NCBI GenBank assembly: GCA_028706315.1
Contig: JAQWBP010000004.1
Location: forward strand, 76,846-117,304
DNA: 40,459 nt
Reading direction: 5' to 3'
Source of the DNA: Syntrophomonadaceae bacterium
GTDB taxonomy: Bacteria > Bacillota > Syntrophomonadia > Syntrophomonadales > Syntrophomonadaceae
Below, piece by piece: positions 1-7,361 of this stretch. Below the pieces are notes generated by a model. It was not told the DNA's origin, ran no database searches, and saw only the letters and a list, made by a program, of their open reading frames with translations. Within the stretch, counting starts at the first letter, position 1. Every line of letters starts with the position of its first letter. The translations under genes and the position numbers were made by a program.

Positions 1-184
1 TAACAGGACAAATTCTTACTGACTCGCCAGGATGAACAATATCCAGGTCTAATTTAGCTAACCGTTCATCCTTGAGTTCTTCGAGAAGTTCTGCTTTGTT
101 TACATAGACTATCCCATCTTTAAATTCAGTTTTGGCACCGAATTTAACATCCTTGACATTAATATAGCCAAGTTCTAAACGCAT
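1..184 (-). CDS. grdE: Glycine reductase component B proprotein GrdE, 5' part only
   Basis: The 61 codons visible begin MRLELGYINVKDVKFG and run to a PGESVRICPV stretch, which matches the N-terminus of the glycine reductase protein B proprotein. In known systems this proprotein is cleaved to the alpha and beta subunits, with a pyruvoyl cofactor, and binds glycine for reductive deamination to acetyl phosphate. The ATG sits 6 bases after an AGGAGGG site. The gene runs off the left edge, so the cleavage site and the selenoprotein genes grdA and grdB that normally follow cannot be seen. It follows trxA by 18 bases and is clearly in the same operon. Identity rests on the N-terminus plus the grdX-trxB-trxA context. 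Confidence 0.9.
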   Translation of the reverse strand, partial: MRLELGYINVKDVKFGAKTEFKDGIVYVNKAELLEELKDERLAKLDLDIVHPGESVRICPV

Positions 185-202
185 AAATATCCCTCCTGCT
201 TT

Positions 203-529
203 CTATTTTTCCAAGTATTCTTTGATCTTTGCTTCTACGACGTCGGGACTAAGATCCTGGCCAGCACACTCGTCTATTTTTTCGCCATCTTTATAGAAGA
301 GCATAGCAGGCAAACCTAATACTTTCTGAGATATAGCTAGTCTTCTTTTTCCTGTGGTATCACATGAACAGAATTTAATGTTTTTACCAGCATACTTTTC
401 AGCTAATTCCTCTACATAAGGCATTAACTCCATGCAGCGTTCACATTTAGGACCCCAAAAATCAACAAATACAATACCTGAAGCTTTTAAGACTTCTTCT
501 TCAAAATTTTCTTTAGTAATTTCAATCAC
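203..529 (-). CDS. trxA: Glycine-reductase-linked thioredoxin with a C-E-R-C active site
   Basis: A 108-residue single thioredoxin domain. The active site reads FWGPKCERC (Cys29, Cys32) instead of the usual WCGPC, and the cis-proline loop GLPAM (Pro74) is intact. The segment RRLAISQKVLGLP resembles thioredoxins that sit in clostridial glycine reductase operons and reduce the selenoprotein complex. Additional cysteines (CSC near residue 54 and one near 88) are unusual for a thioredoxin. Start is GTG, with AGGAG about 11 bases upstream. It lies 25 bases after trxB and 18 bases before grdE, so it is almost certainly the electron donor for this reductase. Confidence 0.93.
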   Translation of the reverse strand: MIEITKENFEEEVLKASGIVFVDFWGPKCERCMELMPYVEELAEKYAGKNIKFCSCDTTGKRRLAISQKVLGLPAMLFYKDGEKIDECAGQDLSPDVVEAKIKEYLEK

Positions 530-554
530 TACTTATTCATCTCCTTTCCTGCAA

Positions 555-1763
555 TTAAAGCAAAGTTTTGAGGTTTTCCTCATTTATGTCTTTCAGGCTA
601 GTTTTAACCTGGCCATCAACAAATAATTGAACCATGGGAAGCTCATTACCAATGTTATAGCGTTTCTGAACTAGTTCGTTTCTGGTTGCATCAACTTTTA
701 CTAGTGATAATTTATCGCTATTAGCAGATACGAAACGGTCAACCATGCCAACTTTTTCGGTTCCTGCCATGTCCATTGGATTATAATAAGCAACTACTAC
801 AGGCTTAGTAGCATTTAGAACTTCACTATCCCATAATTCAGTTTCATGGACATATTTTTCTGCCGCTACTGCTGCAATCGCACCATCACTGGCAGCAGTA
901 ATTACTTGGCGAAGATATTTATCTCTTACATCGCCGGCTGCAAAGACACCCTCTACATTTGTGGCCATTTTTTCATCAGTTATAATGTAGCCGCGATTTG
1001 TAAGCTCTACTTGTCCTTTAAGCATTTCAGTAGTAGGGACACTTCCGATAAATACAAATACACCATTCGTGGGATATTCGGTCTCTTCACCAGTTTTAAT
1101 ATTCTTTAAAGTTATACTTTCTACTATTCCATCACCATTGACAGTTTGAACAGTAGAATTCCATATCCAATTTAGTTGGGGGTTTTTAAAGGCTCTTTCT
1201 GCCGATACCTGGTTAGCATCAACTTTGCCTTCTTCATGAATAACTATAACGGTAACATTCTCAGCGAATTTAGTAAGGTATTCTGCTTCTTCTATGGCTG
1301 CGTCACCACTGCCAACTACTACAACATCAAGTTCTTCAAAAAATTCTGCATCACATGTTGCACAATAGCTTACACCTTTACCACGCAGTTTACCTTCACC
1401 AGGAACGTTTAATCCTCTTGGTTGCGCACCTAAACCATAAATAACTGCTTTAGCAAGATATTCGCCCTTTTTGCCAACAATTTTTTTAGGATTAGATTCC
1501 AGGTCGAGCGAAACTACTATATCTTTTATGAATTCTGCACCCATAGACTCTGCATGCTCGGCCATTGCCTGGGTTAGACCCGGGCCTGAGGTACCCCGTC
1601 CAAAGCCAGGGTAATTTTCCAGTTCTGAGGTAGTTGCTGCCTGTCCACCCGGTTTGCCTTTTTCTATAATGGCAGTTTTCATTCTTGCTCTAGCTCCATA
1701 TACGCCTGCAGCTAATCCTGCCGGACCGCCGCCTATAACCAGGAGATCATATACATTTTCCAC
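555..1763 (-). CDS. trxB: Thioredoxin reductase with C-terminal thioredoxin-like extension
   Basis: Residues 1-310 are a standard low-molecular-weight thioredoxin reductase: an FAD-binding GGGPAG at 11-16, redox cysteines CATC (Cys134, Cys137), an NADPH-binding GSGDAAIEEAEYL, and a C-terminal FAD motif with AAGDVRD. The protein is 402 residues, about 90 more than usual. The extra C-terminal part (VVVAYYNPMDMAG to the end) looks like a thioredoxin fold in which both active-site cysteines are missing. The start is GTG. It lies 12 bases after grdX and is followed by trxA, so it probably feeds NADPH electrons through TrxA to glycine reductase. The extension could be a docking or structural domain; that is inference. 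Confidence 0.95.
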   Translation of the reverse strand: MENVYDLLVIGGGPAGLAAGVYGARARMKTAIIEKGKPGGQAATTSELENYPGFGRGTSGPGLTQAMAEHAESMGAEFIKDIVVSLDLESNPKKIVGKKGEYLAKAVIYGLGAQPRGLNVPGEGKLRGKGVSYCATCDAEFFEELDVVVVGSGDAAIEEAEYLTKFAENVTVIVIHEEGKVDANQVSAERAFKNPQLNWIWNSTVQTVNGDGIVESITLKNIKTGEETEYPTNGVFVFIGSVPTTEMLKGQVELTNRGYIITDEKMATNVEGVFAAGDVRDKYLRQVITAASDGAIAAVAAEKYVHETELWDSEVLNATKPVVVAYYNPMDMAGTEKVGMVDRFVSANSDKLSLVKVDATRNELVQKRYNIGNELPMVQLFVDGQVKTSLKDINEENLKTLL

Positions 1764-1775
1764 TACCTACTACAC

Positions 1776-2168
1776 CTACCTTTCGTTTAATAATGAAATG
1801 AGTCCATTGCCAATCAAATCCTTATCTACCAATTGCAGGTCTTCCCCCCAAAGGGCATCTAAATCTAGGGCGAATTTTTCATTTACCATTGCCTCAACTT
1901 TGTTAAGGCAATTTTGCAGTATTCTTAGACCCGCCATATCGGCTTCCTGCTTATTCGCTCCCACAAGAATAGATTTGTAAGGAGTTTGATTAGGTTTGAT
2001 ACTTCCCATCAAAGGATGAGATAATAACTTATGCCCTTCACCAACCATATTTAATGCTTTGTAAAGAACATTTTTACTGTGACCCTCCACAAAGCATATT
2101 TCCACATCATTGTCTATATCTTTAACCATTGGATTATTTGTTATGATTAAAATTTCATCACGAGTCAT
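1776..2168 (-). CDS. grdX: GrdX family protein
   Basis: About 130 residues beginning MTRDEILIITNNPMV, with LSHPLMGSIKPNQTPYKSI in the middle. This matches GrdX, a small protein of unknown function encoded in glycine, sarcosine and betaine reductase operons. An ATG 15 bases further upstream extends the frame, but it has no ribosome site and overlaps the GGGGG that serves the start chosen here. It is followed after 12 bases by trxB. Its function is not established; the location marks the operon as a glycine reductase locus. Confidence 0.85.
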   Translation of the reverse strand: MTRDEILIITNNPMVKDIDNDVEICFVEGHSKNVLYKALNMVGEGHKLLSHPLMGSIKPNQTPYKSILVGANKQEADMAGLRILQNCLNKVEAMVNEKFALDLDALWGEDLQLVDKDLIGNGLISLLNER

Positions 2169-2285
2169 TGTAATATCCCCCATTTAAGGTATTAGTTTAA
2201 GAAACACACCATGTTGCTACACATATAGTAAGTTTTTCGCCTTTTAGCGTATATTTTATCTTAAAAACATGTGAATAAATACCTG

Positions 2286-2912
2286 CTAACCAATTTGTTT
2301 ATTCATTTCACCGCAAGTATCATCTCGGTAATTTTGCCCTTGAACGGATAAAATTTCTATTTGTTTACTCATATTATCCTGGTATGTTTTATCTTTGATG
2401 TAGGGAAGATTTACTTTAACATTGATAATTGCGCTTTCCAATCCTCCATAAGCTTGTTGTGCTGCCACACCAATATCACTAATAAGGTTTTTATTAGCTT
2501 TATTCACTATTTCTTTGGCCAGGATAATTGTTTCTAAGCATGCTGATGCTATTTTTAAGGGTGATTCTGCAGCTTTCCGGAAAGCATTTTGCAACATAGT
2601 ATTCCGTATATTTTTTTGATCAGGGGTTTCTTTGGGCATTTTTAGAGTGTCCATTAGTGTGTTAAATGCGGTTATGTCTTCGTCAATCAAACTAGTAAGT
2701 GTCTTGCAAAGTTCATCACTTTTGTCCAAAGCTGTTTTTATTTCTTCTTCAACTGATTCATACCCTTTTTTGCCTAAAGTTAGACGACATACCATAGAAA
2801 TTAATGCGGCGCCCAAAGCCCCTGAAACTGCAGCTGCACTTCCACCACCAGGAGCAGGAGAGTTTGAAGCTAATTCTTCTAGGAATGCGTTAAGTGTCAT
2901 ATCTGCAATCAT
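2286..2912 (-). CDS. fchA: Formimino-THF cyclodeaminase / methenyl-THF cyclohydrolase family
   Basis: A 208-residue protein of the FTCD C-terminal family. The N-terminus carries the typical SPAPGGGSAAAVSGALGAAL loop, and the rest is helical. Family members convert 5-formimino-THF to methenyl-THF plus ammonia; some clostridial relatives are described as methenyl-THF cyclohydrolases. It starts 11 bases after ftcD, so the two steps that mammals keep in one fused protein are encoded by adjacent genes. Placement beside glycine reductase and behind a glycine riboswitch favours a role in formiminoglycine breakdown over histidine degradation, since no hut genes are visible. Cyclodeaminase versus cyclohydrolase cannot be settled from sequence. 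Confidence 0.88.
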   Translation of the reverse strand: MIADMTLNAFLEELASNSPAPGGGSAAAVSGALGAALISMVCRLTLGKKGYESVEEEIKTALDKSDELCKTLTSLIDEDITAFNTLMDTLKMPKETPDQKNIRNTMLQNAFRKAAESPLKIASACLETIILAKEIVNKANKNLISDIGVAAQQAYGGLESAIINVKVNLPYIKDKTYQDNMSKQIEILSVQGQNYRDDTCGEMNKQIG

Positions 2913-2923
2913 GTTACTTCTCC

Positions 2924-3826
2924 TTACAAATCAACTAAATGATTTTCTATTATTTGATCCCGGTTAAAATGTTCAAGTTTTAAGAAAAACTCGGCACAAC
3001 TTATAAGCGCTTCCTGAGGTAGTGTACCAATTATCTGAGTAGCTACTACTGATACACCATATCTTCCTGCTTCATTTTCAATCACTTTAAAAACTCTATG
3101 AATCGGTGTTTTGCCGATATCTAACATATTCATTGATACCGCAACCTGATTTTTTTCTTCAAAGAATAACCCTATTGCGCGAATAGTACTAAATCCGCCA
3201 CTGGGGCCTCGAACCATTCTCGCAATTGTCTTGGCAACATTAAGATCATTAGTTCCGAGCAACACATTTACAGCTACAAGCCCCGCTCCCCCCGCGCTAA
3301 CGATAGTCGCACCCGCAGTAGGATGTAAAGCTGCCGGGCCTATATCTGGAGCCCTTTCCGGTAAATGTGCTAGTTTCATTAAGCTTTCGAATTGCCCTTT
3401 ACGAATATAATCAAGACTTTCTCTTTTTTCATTACGTGCATTCTCGCCACTAAAATAGACTGGCACCTTATATCTTTTATATACTTCCTGTCCTATTTCC
3501 TCTGCCAGCTCTATACACTCTTCCAGAGTTACATTAGTAAGCGGAAATATAGGTATCGTATCTTGTGATCCTATGCGTGGATGGTTTCCTGATTGTTCCT
3601 CCATATTTATTAACTCAAAAGATTTTTCTGCCATATTTAGTAAAGCTTCTTTGAGTGGGGAAGGCTTTCCTATAATTTCTACGACAGTTCGATTAAAATC
3701 TGGGTCAGGATAATAGTCTATCAGCTTGACTCCTTCAATATTTCTAACCTGATCAACTATAGTCTCTATAACCTCTTTACGTCTGCCCTCACTAAAATTT
3801 GGAACTGCATGTATAAATTTATTCAC
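2924..3826 (-). CDS. ftcD: Formiminotransferase (FTCD N-terminal family)
   Basis: A 300-residue protein that transfers a formimino group to tetrahydrofolate. The N-terminal subdomain begins KFIHAVPNFSEGRR. The motif NHPRIGSQDTIPIFPL carries His82, at the same position as the catalytic histidine reported for the mammalian enzyme. The C-terminal subdomain follows (GPAALHPTAGATIVSAGG). The start is GTG. It is the first gene after the glycine riboswitch and terminator. The family usually uses formiminoglutamate, but in purine-fermenting clostridia the substrate is formiminoglycine. The glycine-sensing leader and the downstream grd genes point to formiminoglycine here, which is inference. Confidence 0.92.
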   Translation of the reverse strand: MNKFIHAVPNFSEGRRKEVIETIVDQVRNIEGVKLIDYYPDPDFNRTVVEIIGKPSPLKEALLNMAEKSFELINMEEQSGNHPRIGSQDTIPIFPLTNVTLEECIELAEEIGQEVYKRYKVPVYFSGENARNEKRESLDYIRKGQFESLMKLAHLPERAPDIGPAALHPTAGATIVSAGGAGLVAVNVLLGTNDLNVAKTIARMVRGPSGGFSTIRAIGLFFEEKNQVAVSMNMLDIGKTPIHRVFKVIENEAGRYGVSVVATQIIGTLPQEALISCAEFFLKLEHFNRDQIIENHLVDL

Positions 3827-4017
3827 TTCTCTTTATACCCCCCTTCCTAACTAGTACCAGGGATATTTTTATATATTTATGAGAAGCTGGATTCGCATTC
3901 TAATTATTTATGTATTTTCATAATAATTTTCTACAGCTTCAATATTAAATCATTTACTTTATTTTGTCTTTATTAGGCAATTTTATGCCCTATATGGTAA
4001 ACATTTGGGATTCGCAT

Positions 4018-4049
4018 AAAAAAGTGCACGAGGTATTACTACCCCGCGC
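4018..4049 (-). terminator. Intrinsic terminator of the glycine riboswitch expression platform
   Basis: Arms at 4026-4035 and 4040-4049 form a 10-bp hairpin with two G-U pairs and a 4-base loop, followed on the minus strand by six T residues (4018-4023). It lies directly after the P1 stem of the second aptamer and about 190 bases before ftcD. A riboswitch-controlled read-through decision is the simplest reading. Confidence 0.8.
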
Positions 4050-4217
4050 TCTGTATAGTTTACCTGAGAGTTTCACCTAAAGGTTTGCTCCTTCGGCGTC
4101 TTGCGACTTTCCAGAGTTGCGTCTAGACACGGTCCTTGGCACCTGAGAGTTTCATTATTATCCGGGAGGATAACAATTTTCTCCTTCGGTATGAGTTTTA
4201 TCTCATTCTCCCGTATC
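4049..4217 (-). promoter_or_regulatory. Tandem glycine riboswitch (two aptamers)
   Basis: Two copies of the glycine-aptamer core are visible on the minus strand. Aptamer 1 (4217-4127) has ACCGAAGGAG, then TGAAACTCTCAGGTGCCAAGGAC, with a P1 helix pairing ATACGG with CCGTGT. Aptamer 2 (about 4117-4049) has GCCGAAGGAGCAAACC and GGTGAAACTCTCAGGTAAA, with P1 pairing CTCTG with CAGAG. This is the classical cooperative tandem arrangement. The downstream terminator suggests that glycine binding permits transcription of ftcD, fchA and the grd genes. Confidence 0.93.
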
Positions 4218-4526
4218 CTTCATTCGCTACACTTTCACTTTTTCACGAAGCTTGAATAATCAATCAAAAAATTATTATATTGTATTGTAATTTGTCGTTT
4301 CTGTTGCCTTTATTGCCGTAGTAACCTCGTATTAGTTTAAGTGTAATCGGCGTTTTTAGTATTTATCTAATACAGTTTTATGTAATATTTATAATTTGTC
4401 TTTTTTAAATTTAGCTATATTGTCGTTTACTTGTGAATCATGTCGCTTTCTACATGGATAATATACCGCTTTGGTCTCTAGATGTCAACAGTTGATATGT
4501 TATCATTTCTATTATATTAATACAAT
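4218..4526. other. Intergenic leader between spmB and the glycine riboswitch
   Basis: AT-rich, with no convincing open frame on either strand. The recognisable element is the promoter at 4460-4488. That leaves about 220 bases of untranslated leader before the first aptamer, in which I see no further structure. I find no clear terminator for spmB here. Confidence 0.6.
4460..4488 (-). promoter_or_regulatory. Sigma-A-type promoter for the riboswitch/ftcD operon
   Basis: On the minus strand a perfect TTGACA (4488-4483) and TATATT (4465-4460) are separated by exactly 17 bases. It points at the glycine riboswitch and is the best vegetative promoter match I found in the window. Confidence 0.7.
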
Positions 4527-5063
4527 TCATCTAAACAATAAGTTGCATATATAAAGTGAAGCGAGGAAACCTGTTAAATCTGCACTTAGTCCTGTAATTA
4601 TTGAGTATTTATACTTTTTTACTCCAATGGAGCCAAAATAAACCGTTAAAACAAAAAATGTTGTATCTGTAGTTCCCTGCATGATTGACGCCAGCCTACC
4701 GATAAATGAATCAGGGCCATAAGTTCTCATTATTTCTGTAGCCAAACCTAGTACACCGCTTCCTGATAATGGACGCATAAGAGCTAAAGGTAAAATTTCC
4801 GATGGAGCACCTATGCGTGATGTTAAGGGATTCAGTATCTCCCCAAGATATTCCATTGCGCCCGAAGCTCGAAAAACAGAAATAGCTACCATCATACCTA
4901 CCAGGAACGGAATTATTTTAACTGCTGTTGTAAACCCTTCTTCAGCACCTTCAACAAAGCTCTCGTAAACTGGTACTTTTTTGAAACATCCGTAAACTGG
5001 TATTACTAGCAGGAGAAATGGAATAGCCCATGTTGATACTATGGTTAGCAGAGATAAGAGCAT
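4527..5063 (-). CDS. spmB: Spore maturation protein B
   Basis: A 178-residue polytopic membrane protein of the nucleoside-recognition (Gate) family with the SpmB signature region FLVGMMVAISVFRASGAMEYL and MRPLSGSGVLG. In Bacillus subtilis, SpmA and SpmB are needed for normal spore-core dehydration. The ATG follows the spmA stop codon directly, and the GGGGGAGG ribosome site lies inside the end of spmA, so the two are translationally coupled. Length matches the B. subtilis protein. Confidence 0.94.
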   Translation of the reverse strand: MLLSLLTIVSTWAIPFLLLVIPVYGCFKKVPVYESFVEGAEEGFTTAVKIIPFLVGMMVAISVFRASGAMEYLGEILNPLTSRIGAPSEILPLALMRPLSGSGVLGLATEIMRTYGPDSFIGRLASIMQGTTDTTFFVLTVYFGSIGVKKYKYSIITGLSADLTGFLASLYICNLLFR

Positions 5064-5657
5064 TTATAATTTCCTCCCCCGATTAGCTTGTTTCCTAAAC
5101 CAGTAATCTAGTGATACGGCAATTATCATCGCTATCCCAGTTGCAAATATGCAAGGGCCAACAATTTCTGTCGAGTTGGAGGAACCAAATGACAATCTAA
5201 CGCCAATAATTGTAGCTGGAATTAACGTGATACACGAAGTATTTAAAGCCAAAAAAGTACACATAGCCTCGGAAGCTTCATCGGAGCCTGGATTTAATTT
5301 TTGCAATTCCTTCATTGCTTTCATGCCAAATGGAGTTGCCGCATTTCCTAACCCTAACATATTGGCACTTAGATTTAGAATTATCGCACCCATCGCCGGA
5401 TGATCAGATGGAACACTAGGAAAAAGCTTGATCATCACGGGTTTCATCAAACGGGCTAGTCCTCTTACCATGCCCCCATGCTCAGCAATTCTCATAATAC
5501 CAAGCCAAAGGGCCATAACTCCTATTAAATCAAAGCAAACTTCCACCGCCCCTTTTGCGGCTCCCAGAGCTGCTTCAGTCACTACTTCAATATTTCCCGT
5601 AAAAGCAGCTACAATGACACCTGACGCTAACAAAAAAAGCCATACAAAATTAAGCAA
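5064..5657 (-). CDS. spmA: Spore maturation protein A (TTG start)
   Basis: A membrane protein of the nucleoside-recognition family, 197 residues from the start chosen. It begins LLNFVWLFLLASGVIVAAFTG and contains ILNLSANMLGLGNAATPFGMKAM, both typical of SpmA. The frame stays open for 42 codons further upstream to an ATG at 5783, but that part includes an inverted repeat and does not resemble SpmA. A TTG at 5657 has GGGGAG seven bases before it and gives the family's usual length. It works with SpmB in the forespore membrane. Confidence 0.92.
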   Translation of the reverse strand: MLNFVWLFLLASGVIVAAFTGNIEVVTEAALGAAKGAVEVCFDLIGVMALWLGIMRIAEHGGMVRGLARLMKPVMIKLFPSVPSDHPAMGAIILNLSANMLGLGNAATPFGMKAMKELQKLNPGSDEASEAMCTFLALNTSCITLIPATIIGVRLSFGSSNSTEIVGPCIFATGIAMIIAVSLDYWFRKQANRGRKL

Positions 5658-5715
5658 ATGACCACTCCCCGATTTTGCCATCTTTTTTGAAGCGTATGTG
5701 TCTCTAAATAAAATT

Positions 5716-5744
5716 AGAACAGTTCCCTGAAAAAGAACTGTTCC
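5716..5744 (-). terminator. Hairpin between ytfJ and spmA
   Basis: A 9-bp perfect inverted repeat (5717-5725 with 5735-5743), followed on the minus strand by the T-rich stretch TAATTTTATTT. It could attenuate transcription from ytfJ into spmA, or simply punctuate the operon. The T-run is interrupted, so termination is tentative. Confidence 0.45.
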
Positions 5745-5819
5745 TAAAAGGATAGGGTACCGCCCTTCGGGCACCACTGACATTCGCTGCCGCTTTTTTG
5801 GTAAGTAATGGTCTGATAG

Positions 5820-6227
5820 CTATAAAATATCGGTACGGGTGTTTTTCTGTCTTATCAAGCTTTCCAACTTATCTACCATTTGTGGCATTAGATCTACTAT
5901 TCTCTCCGCGAGTTGATTACCTGTTGTCGAAATCAATCTGACATCATTCATTCTCACTACCAGAAAACCTACGGGTTTAACTGAAACTCCAGCACCACTA
6001 CCACCCGCAAACGGTTTTTCCTTATCCTGGGCATTAACCAGTTCATATTCACCTCCGCCTGCAGCAAAACCACAGGCAACCTGGGAAATAGGGATAATAA
6101 CTGTCCCGTCATTTGTTTCTACGGCATCGCCGACAACCGTATTGACATCAACCATTTCTTTAATACTTTGCATAGCAGTCTTCATTAAACCTTCAATGGG
6201 ATGGCTCTGCTTTTCTTGCGTGTCCAC
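5820..6227 (-). CDS. ytfJ: Sporulation protein YtfJ (GerW family)
   Basis: A 135-residue soluble protein with the GerW/YtfJ pattern: an N-terminal helix (IEGLMKTAMQSIKEMVDVNTVVG), then VIIPISQVACGFAAGGGE and SGAGVSVKPVGFLVV. YtfJ is a sporulation protein conserved in spore formers and annotated as required for normal germination in Bacillus. GTG start with GGGGG seven bases upstream. Its first 35 bases overlap the end of the DUF2953 gene, the usual pairing in Firmicutes (ytfI-ytfJ). Confidence 0.93.
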   Translation of the reverse strand: MDTQEKQSHPIEGLMKTAMQSIKEMVDVNTVVGDAVETNDGTVIIPISQVACGFAAGGGEYELVNAQDKEKPFAGGSGAGVSVKPVGFLVVRMNDVRLISTTGNQLAERIVDLMPQMVDKLESLIRQKNTRTDIL

Positions 6228-6744
6228 TTAAATACCCCCTGACTTTTAAGATAAAATAATAAGCTATTATTAAGATAATATGTACCACTCTCATCTTTAA
6301 TATGCAATATAGCCTGCTCCACTGTGTATTACCATTAAAATCCGGTTTTATATTAATGCTTACTTTTTTAAGATGGCTGACACGACTGATTATTGATATT
6401 AAGCTTCCTTTAATAGCCCAGAGACTACCAGAAAAAATTGCGGTATGCATGGCATTATTAACTCCTATAATAGTTTCCCAATCTATTTCTTCAATAATAA
6501 GATATTTAAGTGATAATCTACCTATTCTATTGTAATCTAGTGGTAGATTTACGGGTGACACTACTTCACTAAAAGTACCTACGCTTTTGTATAATTTTTT
6601 TAAAAAAATTATAATTTCAACTTCTAAAGTAGGCCTGGATTTATCAAGCTGGAACTGAATGATAAATCTTACTTTTATATAAAAAAGCGATACTGCTAGC
6701 AGAGCTAGCAGTATTAAAACTTCAATATAGTATGTAGCAAACAT
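6193..6744 (-). CDS. DUF2953 membrane-associated protein (YtfI-like)
   Basis: A 183-residue protein with an N-terminal transmembrane segment (residues 5-25) and a second hydrophobic stretch (about 150-168). The middle contains a short conserved NIKPDFNG segment typical of DUF2953. It overlaps ytfJ by 35 bases and sits in the scpA-scpB-DUF1992-DUF2953-ytfJ-spmAB order seen in many clostridia. The biochemical role is unknown; gene order suggests it belongs with sporulation. Confidence 0.8.
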   Translation of the reverse strand: MFATYYIEVLILLALLAVSLFYIKVRFIIQFQLDKSRPTLEVEIIIFLKKLYKSVGTFSEVVSPVNLPLDYNRIGRLSLKYLIIEEIDWETIIGVNNAMHTAIFSGSLWAIKGSLISIISRVSHLKKVSINIKPDFNGNTQWSRLYCILKMRVVHIILIIAYYFILKVRGYLSGHARKAEPSH

Positions 6745-6802
6745 TTAGATTTTCTCCCTGTTTTACCGTATTATCCCCCGGAAATAAAATCCTTATGCAT
6801 TT

Positions 6803-7354
6803 TTATTTTAATTCTTCCTCAATTGCTTTCTCAATAGTTGTAATAACCTTATACATCTCATTATCTATATCCAGATTAGTCCGTAAACACTTGAAAACCG
6901 GGCAGTGCAAATTATAGTCCGTAATTTTCTTATCGATTTTATCCAGAGTTAACCTGCTTTCAAAGTAGAAATGGGCTTTTTTTTGATCATACCTTTTTAT
7001 AGCTAATGACTTATGTTTTTCCCTGTAAAATATAGCAGTGTATTTTTTAAAGTGTTCTACTTCTTCCCATAATTTTTGGAAATCCGCTTCTATTTCTTTT
7101 CCTAATTCAATCCAATAAGGCGCAAAATCGTTATCTTTAAGAATCTTAAATGCCATCCGTAACTCAGGAGGTTCATACGGGTTCTCGTAAAGATTAATCG
7201 GTTTACCTGCCCCTTCCAGGTTATCAAAAGCACCTTCCCTCTGAGCTTTAAGTATTTGCTCTTCGACAAGATCTTCCGTACTGCTCATGTATTTAGCAAG
7301 TTTTTTGGCCTGCTGGGCTTTTATTTTTATTTCTTCTTCCAGTGATTTTTCCGC
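6803..7354 (-). CDS. DUF1992 (DnaJ homologue subfamily C member 28-like) protein
   Basis: A 183-residue hydrophilic protein with the DUF1992 core: VEEQILKAQREGAFDNLEGAGKPI, followed by NPYEPPELRMAFKILKDNDFAPYWIELG. The rest is charged and helical. Despite the DNAJC28 name, it carries no J-domain. The frame is open 18 codons upstream, but the ATG at 7354 lies just after the scpB stop with GGAAGGTGAG at a suitable distance, so I use it. Function unknown; location in the scp/spm operon is conserved. Confidence 0.85.
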   Translation of the reverse strand, partial: AEKSLEEEIKIKAQQAKKLAKYMSSTEDLVEEQILKAQREGAFDNLEGAGKPINLYENPYEPPELRMAFKILKDNDFAPYWIELGKEIEADFQKLWEEVEHFKKYTAIFYREKHKSLAIKRYDQKKAHFYFESRLTLDKIDKKITDYNLHCPVFKCLRTNLDIDNEMYKVITTIEKAIEEELK

Positions 7355-7361
7355 CATCCTA

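Noticed and set aside
2184-2285. Possible promoter or small gene in the gap between fchA and grdX
   Set aside because: Only AT-rich sequence with a weak TATAAA-like word and no -35 partner or open frame; read-through from the riboswitch operon is simpler.
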